DNA of 64,000 nt, taken from contig JBMNTV010000001.1 in assembly GCA_050945915.1 (NCBI GenBank), positions 1 through 64,000 on the forward strand, in the 5' to 3' direction. This document shows positions 51,045 to 58,883 of this stretch, one piece after another (the first letter of the stretch is position 1; the number at the start of each line of letters is the position of its first letter). The notes beneath the pieces are model-generated. The model did not search any database. It saw only the letters and a program-made list of their open reading frames with translations, and was not told where the DNA came from. The position numbers were made by a program, and so were the translations under genes. Source of the stretch: CALNBC01 sp050945915 (GTDB lineage Bacteria > Bacillota > Clostridia > Christensenellales > CALWSW01).

Positions 51045-51923
51045 ATGAATTGGAGACCACTGGGCGCGAAGATCCGCGCCGCGATCCGTTCGCTGGACAA
51101 ACGGGAATGGCTGGTGTTTGGCGTGTTCGGAGCTGTCGTCCTCGCGATTCTCCTTGCTTTGATGCTGCAGCCCGGTCCGGATCCCTTTGAATCCGCGGAA
51201 ATCGCAACGATTCTGGACCGCGGTGTACTCCGCGTCGGCGTCAGGGGAGACGTTCCCTCCTTCGGTTACGAGGATTCGGAGGGAAACCGCACAGGTCTCG
51301 AAGTTGACCTTGCCAACCTGCTTGCTGCCCACATTTTCGGGTCGCCGAACGCAGAGTTTTCCACCGTCAACTTCAATACCATGCCGGCAAAGCTGCGCAG
51401 AGCCCAGATCGACTGCTGCGTTGCCCTGGCGCAGACGGGGATGTCCACCTCTTTGGTGTATTCTGAACCGTATTACACCGACGCCGTCGCCATCATGGTG
51501 CTGGACTCCTCCCCCTATCAGTCCCCGGAGGATCTTGCTGGCCGGACCATCGGCTGCATCAACAGGGACGGGTCCAACATGCGCTATGTCGCCAGAAACG
51601 CCCTGTACGCCTTTGCGGCGATGCAGTCCCCCAAATGCACGGTGGTGGAGTACGCCAGCTCGGCGGATATGATCGCCGACCTTGCCAGCGGCAAACTCTC
51701 CGGCGTTTGCATGGAATACGCGCTGCTTTTCAGCTATTTTTCTGCCGACACGCATCGCATTCTGCCCCAGGCGATCGGAACGATCTCCTATTCCTTCGCC
51801 TTTCAACCCGAAAGCAAAGCCCTGGTGGAAATCGCCAACGAAATGCTCCGCAAGATCCGCGCGGACGGTACGCTGGACGCGCTGTTGCAACAATGGAACC
51901 TTGAGGATTATTCGAAAAAGTAA
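51045..51923 (+). CDS. family 3 extracellular solute-binding protein, membrane-anchored
   Basis: This 292-residue protein has an uncleaved-looking N-terminal helix (about 22-42) with no lipobox cysteine. An SBP_bac_3 fold follows, with the opening GVLRVGVRGDVPSFGYEDSEGNRTGLEVDLA. The family binds polar amino acids. No permease or ATPase gene adjoins it, so it may serve a remote transporter or be a sensor. It is 12 bp after mnmE. Confidence 0.85.
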   Translation: MNWRPLGAKIRAAIRSLDKREWLVFGVFGAVVLAILLALMLQPGPDPFESAEIATILDRGVLRVGVRGDVPSFGYEDSEGNRTGLEVDLANLLAAHIFGSPNAEFSTVNFNTMPAKLRRAQIDCCVALAQTGMSTSLVYSEPYYTDAVAIMVLDSSPYQSPEDLAGRTIGCINRDGSNMRYVARNALYAFAAMQSPKCTVVEYASSADMIADLASGKLSGVCMEYALLFSYFSADTHRILPQAIGTISYSFAFQPESKALVEIANEMLRKIRADGTLDALLQQWNLEDYSKK

Positions 51924-51926
51924 CCA

Positions 51927-51967
51927 AAAAGCAAACCCCCGCCCATGAATGAGCGGCGGTTTTTGCA
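51927..51967 (+). terminator. imperfect hairpin terminator
   Basis: A stem of about 8 bp with internal mismatch, built around CCGC/GCGG, is followed by TTTTT. It lies just after the solute-binding protein gene. Confidence 0.55.
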
Positions 51968-51976
51968 TTCAGTACA

Positions 51977-52408
51977 TCATGAATACCCTCTGAGTTCGTG
52001 AAGCATATCGCACAGTTCTTCGTTTTTCCGTATAAATTCCATCAAGAATGCTTCGGTAATATTGTACTGTCTGTGTTGCTTGTCTTTTGTGCGCAGTATT
52101 TGCTCGCCTGATTGAGAGGTAACTTGGAAACTATGCACGATTCTGTTTCGCATTTCTACTAGCTCAGAAAACATACCCGCTATGTCCATATCAGTTTTTT
52201 GGGAAATTGTATCCTTCACGATACCTTTCAGTGCGCCTGAATGTAGATCAATCAAACCGTGCCAGTTGTAGTTATCTCTAGAAATTTCTAAGACATTTTC
52301 GATGATAAAAGCGTTGTTTGAATTAAAAACGCAAATAGCGCTGCCCAACAATTCTCGATACTCCCTGGATGGCAACGATTGCCTGGTGTAGTATTCATAC
52401 ATCGGCAC
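51977..52408 (-). CDS. HEPN-like protein, AT-richer than surroundings
   Basis: This 143-residue all-helical protein has the Rx4H signature of HEPN domains in EMRNRIVHSFQV (about 83-94). HEPN proteins are often RNases in defence or toxin-antitoxin systems. No nucleotidyltransferase antitoxin gene is adjacent, so it is an orphan in this window. Base composition is visibly lower in GC than the flanks. No clear ribosome site precedes the ATG at 52408. Confidence 0.6.
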   Translation of the reverse strand: MPMYEYYTRQSLPSREYRELLGSAICVFNSNNAFIIENVLEISRDNYNWHGLIDLHSGALKGIVKDTISQKTDMDIAGMFSELVEMRNRIVHSFQVTSQSGEQILRTKDKQHRQYNITEAFLMEFIRKNEELCDMLHELRGYS

Positions 52409-52495
52409 AACACCTCAATTATCGGTATTTGTTCCACATTTAGGTAACATCAAGCGCCCTTTCATCGGCTGCGCATAAACTCTAACGCGCTTTAA

Positions 52496-53374
52496 TCAGT
52501 CCATCAGCGCCTTGAACCCCTCGCCCCGGACTTCCGTCGCGTCGAGGAAGATCACAAAGGCGGCAGGGTCGCATTCCCGGACGATCTTCTGCACTGCCGC
52601 CAGCTCCGTCCTTCTGGAAACGGTCATGATCATCATCTTGTCCCTGCCGGTGTACCCGCCCCGGGCAAAAACCTGGGTCACGCCCTTTCCCATGTCCAGC
52701 GTCAGCCTGCGGACGATGTCCTCCCCGTTTTCGGTGATGATGTAGACAATCTTCGCGTAATCCACGCCCTGAATAATGGCGTCGATCAACTTAGACGAGC
52801 AGAATATGGTGACGATGGAGTAAAGGGCAACCTCAATTTCGCCGAAAACGAATACCGCGATCAGGACGACGGTGCCGTCCAGCACCAGCATCAGCGAGCC
52901 CAGGGACATGTGCGGCCGCTTCCGCTTCAGGATGAGCGTTAACAGGTCCACCCCGCCGGTGCTGATGTTCCTGGTAAAAAGCACGCCGATGCCAATTCCC
53001 ATCAGCCCGCCGCCCATCACCGAAGAAAGCAAGATGTTGCCCGTATACTGAATGGGTAGAAGGGAGAACAGGTCGATAAAAATCGACAGCAACAGGGTGG
53101 CAATCCCCGTTTTGACCAAAGGCTTGATGCCCAGCACCTTCAGCGCCAGCAGAAAAATCGGAACGTTGATGATCAGAGACATGACGCCCACGGGAATGGG
53201 GAGAAGGTGCGCGATGGCGGTGGCAAGGCCGGAAACACCCCCGGGAGCGATATTGTTCGGCATCGTAAAGCTGGCGATTCCCAGCGCGGTCAGGCCAGAG
53301 CCGACGACGATGGCGGCTACGTCCGTAATCGCTGATTTTTTCGCGTTGATCTTTTCGAGTATTTTTATTTTCAT
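52496..53374 (-). CDS. YitT-family membrane protein (DUF161/DUF2179)
   Basis: This 292-residue protein has five or six hydrophobic segments and a C-terminal DUF2179 domain (about 215-285, with GKGVTQVFARGGYTG). It is a common Firmicutes family with unknown transport role. The ATG at 53374 is chosen because GAGGG precedes it. The upstream extension is not family-like. Confidence 0.88.
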   Translation of the reverse strand: MKIKILEKINAKKSAITDVAAIVVGSGLTALGIASFTMPNNIAPGGVSGLATAIAHLLPIPVGVMSLIINVPIFLLALKVLGIKPLVKTGIATLLLSIFIDLFSLLPIQYTGNILLSSVMGGGLMGIGIGVLFTRNISTGGVDLLTLILKRKRPHMSLGSLMLVLDGTVVLIAVFVFGEIEVALYSIVTIFCSSKLIDAIIQGVDYAKIVYIITENGEDIVRRLTLDMGKGVTQVFARGGYTGRDKMMIMTVSRRTELAAVQKIVRECDPAAFVIFLDATEVRGEGFKALMD

Positions 53375-53497
53375 GGCGATTTGCCCTCGTTGCTGAAAAA
53401 TATCTTTTGTTCCATGTTTTTTATCTGATATGCCTGCAGGCGCTTTTCGGCACATGCCATCAGCGGTACAGGCTGTTCCCTTTGCATTCAGTTTATC

Positions 53498-54010
53498 CTA
53501 ACGCCAGAAATAATCCGGATAAAACACCTGCAAAAGATCATAGGCGGCGTCCACAGCTTCGGCATGAGAGTAATCGAACTGTACCCCGCAGGAAGAAACG
53601 TATGCCCCATGCCTTTTTTCATAAGGGGCGCGCAGGGCATCCTCCCTATCGATCAGGCCGCGGTACCGCGAAAAATCGAATCTGTCGACGATCCGGTCAA
53701 GGGGCGTGTCCAAAAACACCACTGCCCCCGTCCTTTGCATTGACTCCAGAGCATCCGGAAACAGCGGAGCCTCCGCATAGCAGGCGACGATCTGCCAATC
53801 CCCCTTTGCCGCCGCTTCAAGGGCTGCCTTTGCCCTTTCCCGAAGGCCTTCGAGGCCTTCTTTGCTCAGGATGTCGGCAAGGGGCATCCCCGCTTCTCGC
53901 TCGATTTCACAGTTGATATCGACAAAGGGAATGCCCGCCATGCGGGCGAGTTCCCTGCCCACGCAGGTTTTTCCGCAGCCTTCCATCCCCGTAAGGTACA
54001 GGTTATTCAA
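53498..54010 (-). CDS. shikimate-kinase-like P-loop kinase, degenerate
   Basis: This 170-residue protein has P-loop GMEGCGKTCVG (about residues 8-18) and shikimate-kinase-like spacing: FVDINCEIE corresponds to the FVDTDxxIE shikimate motif with Asp to Asn, and LEGLRERAKAAL retains the arginine. The GGG triad that contacts shikimate is absent (IVACYAEAPLFP). It is either a divergent kinase with another substrate or a decayed AroK. The TTG at 54010 follows AAGGAG at long spacing. Confidence 0.68.
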   Translation of the reverse strand: MNNLYLTGMEGCGKTCVGRELARMAGIPFVDINCEIEREAGMPLADILSKEGLEGLRERAKAALEAAAKGDWQIVACYAEAPLFPDALESMQRTGAVVFLDTPLDRIVDRFDFSRYRGLIDREDALRAPYEKRHGAYVSSCGVQFDYSHAEAVDAAYDLLQVFYPDYFWR

Positions 54011-54121
54011 GCACCGATCGCTCCTTTTTTGAACTGACTGACGAAGAAAGGCCGTTTTGACGGATCTTTCGCGGGTGGTCTTTCGCGCGTATTTTGCCAA
54101 AATATGGCATTCCCCCGCCAA

Positions 54122-54175
54122 TTAGTAGGGGCAAAACCAACCATTCCTGGATTTTCGCCATGTAAACCATACCAT
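54122..54175 (-). CDS. possible tryptophan-rich leader peptide
   Basis: A 17-codon frame starts at ATG with a strong AGGGGAGG site five bases upstream and encodes MVWFTWRKSRNGWFCPY: three Trp, two Phe, one Tyr. It lies about 110 bp upstream of the shikimate-kinase-like gene in the same direction. A longer frame shares the same ribosome site, and no strong terminator follows, so an attenuation role is uncertain. Confidence 0.3.
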   Translation of the reverse strand: MVWFTWRKSRNGWFCPY

Positions 54176-54288
54176 CTGGCCTCCCCTGTTGGCAAGAAGC
54201 GCGTGGCGTTTTAGTCCCATGCGAATACATTGGTACTGTGCGGGCGGGCTTTGCCTCTACCTGTGCCATCAAATACGGAGGATATACT

Positions 54289-55065
54289 ATGGAACCGGTT
54301 TTGAAACTTGCGAATGTATCGCTCGCTTATCATACTCCGTTGGGAGAGACCCTCGCCGTCAAAAACCTCGATTTTTCTGTTGACGAAGGCGAATTCGTTG
54401 CCATTGTCGGGCCTTCCGGCTGCGGAAAGTCCACGCTTTTGTCCATGGTGGCCGGGCTTTTGCCGCCAGAGGAAGGGCAGATATTTCTTCGTGGTAAGCC
54501 AATTACCGGTGTAAGCACGGATGTTGGATATATGCTCCAGCGCGATCATCTATTTGAATGGCGCACGATCTGGCAGAACGTGATGCTGGGATTGAACGTG
54601 CGCGGAATCAACGATGAAAGGAAAGATCACGCCCTGGAGCTGTTGAAAACCTATGGCCTATATGAGTTCAGAAACGCCCGCCCCAGCGAGCTTTCTGGTG
54701 GAATGCGCCAGCGCGTGGCGCTGTTACGCACCCTTGCCATCGATCCGCAAATCCTGCTTCTCGATGAACCCTTCTCCTCCCTGGACTACCAGACGAGGCT
54801 GCACCTTGCGGACGAGATCTGCGAGATCATACGGCGCGAAAAAAAGACCGCTTTGTTTGTCACCCACGACATTGCAGAAGCGGTGAGTATCGCGGACAGA
54901 ATCATCGTGCTTTCCGGCAGGCCTGCCTTCCTGAAGAAGGACATTCCGGTGGGGCTTCCCGTCATCAGGCCGCTATTGAGAAGGAATCTGCCTGAGTTCC
55001 GCACGTATTTCGACACCATCTGGAAGGAGCTGGACGACAATGCCGGACAAGAAACATTCTCCTAA
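54289..55065 (+). CDS. NitT/TauT-family ABC transporter ATPase
   Basis: This 258-residue ATPase has Walker A GPSGCGKST, signature LSGGMRQR and Walker B ILLLDEPFSSLD. It belongs to the nitrate/sulfonate/thiamin-precursor-type family. The ATG at 54289 has GGAGG upstream, and earlier in-frame codons are not family-like. It overlaps the permease by 26 bp. No substrate-binding protein gene is adjacent, so the substrate cannot be assigned. Confidence 0.9.
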   Translation: MEPVLKLANVSLAYHTPLGETLAVKNLDFSVDEGEFVAIVGPSGCGKSTLLSMVAGLLPPEEGQIFLRGKPITGVSTDVGYMLQRDHLFEWRTIWQNVMLGLNVRGINDERKDHALELLKTYGLYEFRNARPSELSGGMRQRVALLRTLAIDPQILLLDEPFSSLDYQTRLHLADEICEIIRREKKTALFVTHDIAEAVSIADRIIVLSGRPAFLKKDIPVGLPVIRPLLRRNLPEFRTYFDTIWKELDDNAGQETFS

Positions 55066-55849
55066 GCACCAAAAATATCTTGCCAGATTACAGCGAGACA
55101 GGCTGATCATCCGCCTGTCCCGCGTTTTGGTACTGGTCCTTCTGATCGGGCTTTGGGAGCTCGCCACGGTTTTAGGTGTGCTGGATGCGTTTATTTTCAG
55201 TTCGCCCAGCCGCATCGCTGCGACGATTGCGAGGCTCTGGACCAACGGGAACTTGCTGCTTCATGTGGGGACCACGCTTCTGGAAACGGTTTTGGGCTTT
55301 TTGATCGGCACCGGGCTGGGCGTGTTTTTCGCCATTTTGCTCTGGTGGTTCCCCAGAGCCGCTCAGGTGGCAGACCCGTATCTGGTCATACTCAACTCGC
55401 TGCCGAAAATCGCCCTGGGTCCCGTGTTGATCGTCTGGATGGGCACCGGGATGCCCGCGATCATCACCATCGCCGTACTGGTCAGCGTCATCGTGGCCAT
55501 CACCAGCGTGCATACCGGCTTTATGGAGGTCGATCCCGAAAAACTCCTTCTTTTGCGTTCCCTCGGAGCCAATAAGTTTCAGGTGCTGACCATGGTCATC
55601 CTGCCCGCCAGCGTACCCATCATGGTTTCCGCGCTGAAACTGTCCGTAGGCATGAGCTGGGTGGGCGTCATCGTCGGCGAGTTCCTGGTTTCCAGGGCGG
55701 GGCTTGGTTACCTGATCGTTTATGGCGGCCAGGTCTTCCAGCTGGACATCGTCATGGCGGGCGTCGTCATCCTCTGCGTGCTGGCTGGGGTGATGTATTA
55801 CGGTGTCGCCAAATTTGAACAGTACATCACCAGAAAAAGTCACGCATAA
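55040..55849 (+). CDS. NitT/TauT-family ABC transporter permease
   Basis: This 269-residue protein has about six hydrophobic segments and the EAA-like loop (EVDPEKLLLLRSLGANKFQVLTMVILP). It resembles SsuC/TauC/ThiX permeases. It overlaps the ATPase gene by 26 bp and is followed by a GNRA-loop terminator that closes this two-gene operon. Confidence 0.9.
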   Translation: MPDKKHSPKHQKYLARLQRDRLIIRLSRVLVLVLLIGLWELATVLGVLDAFIFSSPSRIAATIARLWTNGNLLLHVGTTLLETVLGFLIGTGLGVFFAILLWWFPRAAQVADPYLVILNSLPKIALGPVLIVWMGTGMPAIITIAVLVSVIVAITSVHTGFMEVDPEKLLLLRSLGANKFQVLTMVILPASVPIMVSALKLSVGMSWVGVIVGEFLVSRAGLGYLIVYGGQVFQLDIVMAGVVILCVLAGVMYYGVAKFEQYITRKSHA

Positions 55850-55871
55850 ATAAAAACAGGCAACAGCCGAC

Positions 55872-55901
55872 CGGCGCAAGGAAACTTGCGCCGCTTTTTT
55901 T
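55872..55901 (+). terminator. intrinsic terminator after the ABC permease
   Basis: A perfect 9-bp stem CGGCGCAAG/CTTGCGCCG with a GAAA tetraloop is followed by CTTTTTTT. Confidence 0.93.
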
Positions 55902-55932
55902 GCGCCGTTTTCTACCTGTGGTTAAAAAAATA

Positions 55933-55961
55933 TTGTACTGAATGTAAAGTTGGTATATGGT
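55933..55961 (+). promoter_or_regulatory. promoter of the HTH-TPR/ABC exporter operon
   Basis: TTGTAC (55933-55938), a 17-bp spacer and TATGGT (55956-55961). Confidence 0.55.
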
Positions 55962-56011
55962 CACAGAATCGCCCATCTGTTACAATGAGTAAAAAGTTGA
56001 GGGTGACGGTT

Positions 56012-57130
56012 GTGCGGCTAAAACTGAACGAAAACATCCGGCAGTATCGCAAGCAGCGCGGCATGACCCAGGAGCAGCTCGCGGAAGCCATGGGGGTTTC
56101 GGTGGGCGCGGTCTCCAAATGGGAAACCGGACAAACGAATCCGGAGCTTGGCTTGATCGCCCAGCTTGCGGATTTTTTCGGGGTCTCCATTGACGTGCTT
56201 TTGGGGTACGTCCTCAAGTCCAACAATCGGGAAAACACCATCCAGCACATCAAGCGACTGAACCTGGAAAAACGGTTCGACGAAGCCCCCGCAGAAATCG
56301 CAAAAGCCCTGCAGAAGTATCCCAACTGCTTCGAGGTGGTCTATCACTCCGGCATTCTGCTCTCGAACTTGAGCCTGGAAAAGAACGATCCCGCGGCGCT
56401 CAACAAGGCCCTGGAACTGTTTGAACGTTCCTGCGAGCTGATCGATCAAAACGCCGATCCCGAAATCAGCTTAAGCACGATCCAAAACAGGATCGCCATG
56501 ATTTACGCCAACAGGGATCAGTTCGACAAAGCCATCGAGCTGATGCGCAAAAACAACGCCAGCGGCGTCAACAACGCGTGGATTGGCTATTATCTGACGC
56601 ACCAGGGCAAGTATGAAGAAGCCCTGCCCATCCTGTCCGAAAGCCTGGTGGACTCCATCGTCAATCTGTATATCAGCACCGCCGGCATGACAACCAGCCT
56701 GGCCAATCAAGGATCCATCGATGAGGCTATCGACGTGACGGATTGGATGATCGACGTTTTGCAGGGTTTGGAACCTCCGAACAGGGCCACTTATGTGAAA
56801 AAAATGATCGTCTGCCTGCGAACCATCAAGGCGATGATCTGTTTTTCCGACCAGCGGGAGGATCTTGCCAGGGAGTATCTGAAACAGGCAGAAGAAAAGG
56901 CAAAACAGTTTGACGAAAACCCGGATTTCAGCTGCTACGGCATCCGTTTCTACCACGGGACGGACCACACCCTGTACGACAATGCCGGTGAGACCGCGCT
57001 TGAGGCCATCGAGCGGATCATCACCACCTACGACGACGCGAAAGTGCGGGAAGCACTTTTGAAAATCTGGAAGGACGATCGAGGAGAACTGCATGAACAA
57101 GACGAAAAAGCCCCTGATTCGGCTGATTGA
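56012..57130 (+). CDS. XRE-family HTH regulator with TPR-like C-terminal domain
   Basis: This 372-residue protein has an N-terminal helix-turn-helix (LNENIRQYRKQRGMTQEQLAEAMGVSVGAVSKWETG) and a TPR-rich helical region (about 90-360) with repeated DKAIELM, EEALPIL and similar units. HTH-TPR proteins of this layout are often controlled by peptides or small ligands (RRNPP-like), which is inference here. The GTG at 56012 follows GAGGG. It overlaps the next ABC gene by 38 bp, so it very likely controls its own operon. Confidence 0.88.
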   Translation: MRLKLNENIRQYRKQRGMTQEQLAEAMGVSVGAVSKWETGQTNPELGLIAQLADFFGVSIDVLLGYVLKSNNRENTIQHIKRLNLEKRFDEAPAEIAKALQKYPNCFEVVYHSGILLSNLSLEKNDPAALNKALELFERSCELIDQNADPEISLSTIQNRIAMIYANRDQFDKAIELMRKNNASGVNNAWIGYYLTHQGKYEEALPILSESLVDSIVNLYISTAGMTTSLANQGSIDEAIDVTDWMIDVLQGLEPPNRATYVKKMIVCLRTIKAMICFSDQREDLAREYLKQAEEKAKQFDENPDFSCYGIRFYHGTDHTLYDNAGETALEAIERIITTYDDAKVREALLKIWKDDRGELHEQDEKAPDSAD

Positions 57131-58883
57131 AAACATCCGGGCAAACGACCCCGGCATTTTCCGGATGTGCACCCTTTACACCTTTGTCACCCTGTGCGTT
57201 CCCCTGTTTTCCGTACTGCTTCCCAAGGTTCTCATCGGGTATCTGACAGGAGACTCCCCCACCCTTGACGCGATCTTGGTCATTGTTTGCGCCTTCTTTG
57301 TCGTGGGCGCGGTCTTTTATTTTTTGAAGCAGTGGATCAACGACTGCACCTATTGCCGCTTGACCGCATTGCGCATCGACTATGTGCGGGACATGGCGGT
57401 AAAGCTGCTGCGCATGGACTACAAATACATGGAATCCGCCCGATTCTTCGACGAACGCACCAGCGCTTTTGAATCCACCAGCGGCAATCAAAACGGCGTG
57501 GAGGGCATCTATCACAAGCTCTTCGAGCTTCCGCAGCTTGGCCTGACTGTGCTTTTGCTTTCGGTGTTCATCGGGCTGGTCAGCCTGCCGGTGCTTGTCG
57601 CCCTCATCATCAACGCAGCCGCCACAACCTTTGTGGCCATCGCCGTACAAAAATACCAGTACGCACGAAAGGAAGAGCTGACGAAACAGGAGCGCAGGGT
57701 TTCTTATTATTCCCGGGCGGCGAAGGACTTCTCCTATGGGAAGGATGTTCGGGTTTACGATTTAAAAGCGCGGATCCTTTCCAATTTCAAGGTGCAGATC
57801 AAGGGCTATTCCGACGTGTTCCGCGCCATCAAAAACAGGGAGTACGCCCTGGGCTTCCTCACCCTGGCGACGCTTCTGGTCTCCGACGCCGCAACCTACG
57901 GATTCCTGACCTGGCTGACGGTGAAGGGCATGTCCATCGCGGATTTTTCCATGTATGTCATCGCGGCATCCACCCTTTCCATCCAGATGAAGGCTCTTTC
58001 CGAAAACATCACCTTCATCATGCAGGAATACATGTACGTCCGGGATTTCTTTGCGTATCTGGATGAAGAGCTGGGCGAAAGCGGTGGCGATCTGCCTGCC
58101 CTTCCCGCGCATATCCCGCTGGAAATCGAATTTGAAAACGTCACCTTCCGCTATCCGGGGACGGATAAAAACATTTTTGAAAACTTTTTGCTTCATATCC
58201 CCGCCGGGCAAAAGCTGGCCCTGGTGGGCATCAACGGCGCAGGGAAGACCACTTTCGTCAAACTGCTGACCGGGCTTTTCAATGTGGATGCCGGCCGCAT
58301 CCTGATCAACGGAAAAGACGTCAACGCCTATCGAAAGTCCGAGCTTTTCCGAATGTTTGCCGCAGTCTTTCAGGATGTGAACATCCTTGCCTTTACCATA
58401 GCGCAAAACATCGCCTGCAAGCTCGAAGGCATCGATTACCGCAAGGTGGAAGATGTCCTTAAACAGGTCGGCCTTTATGAAAAGGTTATGAGCCTTCCAA
58501 AGGGCATGGACACCATGATGCTGCGCATCATCGACGAGGACGGCGCCGTGTTCTCCGGCGGCGAAAGCCAAAAGCTCGCCATCGCCCGGGCTTTATACAA
58601 GGGCGGCAACTGCGTCATCATGGACGAGCCCACCGCCGCTTTGGACGCTTTGGCGGAAGCGGAGATCTATTCCGAGTTCGACGCGCTGACCAAAGGCAAG
58701 ACCGCCATTTACATTTCCCACCGGCTGGCATCCACCCGTTTTTGCGACAAGATCGCCCTGATCGACGGAACGGGGCTGGTGGAGTACGGCAGCCACGAAG
58801 AGCTGATGCAACGCGGCGGAGCTTACCGGGACATGTTCGTCACCCAGGGAAAATACTATCAGGAAAGCGGGAAAGCAGGATGA
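57093..58883 (+). CDS. ABC exporter half-transporter, first of a pair
   Basis: This 596-residue fused membrane-ATPase protein has an ABC membrane domain (about 1-320), Walker A GINGAGKTT, signature FSGGESQK, and Walker B CVIMDEPTAALD with the catalytic Glu. The signature differs from canonical LSGGQ. The next gene encodes a second half-transporter overlapping it by 4 bp, so a heterodimer is likely. AGGAG precedes the ATG inside the regulator gene's 3' end. It may export peptides, lipids or drugs. Confidence 0.92.
   Translation: MNKTKKPLIRLIENIRANDPGIFRMCTLYTFVTLCVPLFSVLLPKVLIGYLTGDSPTLDAILVIVCAFFVVGAVFYFLKQWINDCTYCRLTALRIDYVRDMAVKLLRMDYKYMESARFFDERTSAFESTSGNQNGVEGIYHKLFELPQLGLTVLLLSVFIGLVSLPVLVALIINAAATTFVAIAVQKYQYARKEELTKQERRVSYYSRAAKDFSYGKDVRVYDLKARILSNFKVQIKGYSDVFRAIKNREYALGFLTLATLLVSDAATYGFLTWLTVKGMSIADFSMYVIAASTLSIQMKALSENITFIMQEYMYVRDFFAYLDEELGESGGDLPALPAHIPLEIEFENVTFRYPGTDKNIFENFLLHIPAGQKLALVGINGAGKTTFVKLLTGLFNVDAGRILINGKDVNAYRKSELFRMFAAVFQDVNILAFTIAQNIACKLEGIDYRKVEDVLKQVGLYEKVMSLPKGMDTMMLRIIDEDGAVFSGGESQKLAIARALYKGGNCVIMDEPTAALDALAEAEIYSEFDALTKGKTAIYISHRLASTRFCDKIALIDGTGLVEYGSHEELMQRGGAYRDMFVTQGKYYQESGKAG

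Noticed and set aside
54060..54100. T-box-like GGGTGGT...CGCG sequence
   Set aside because: The match is interrupted and incomplete, with no specifier loop or following antiterminator/terminator pair.
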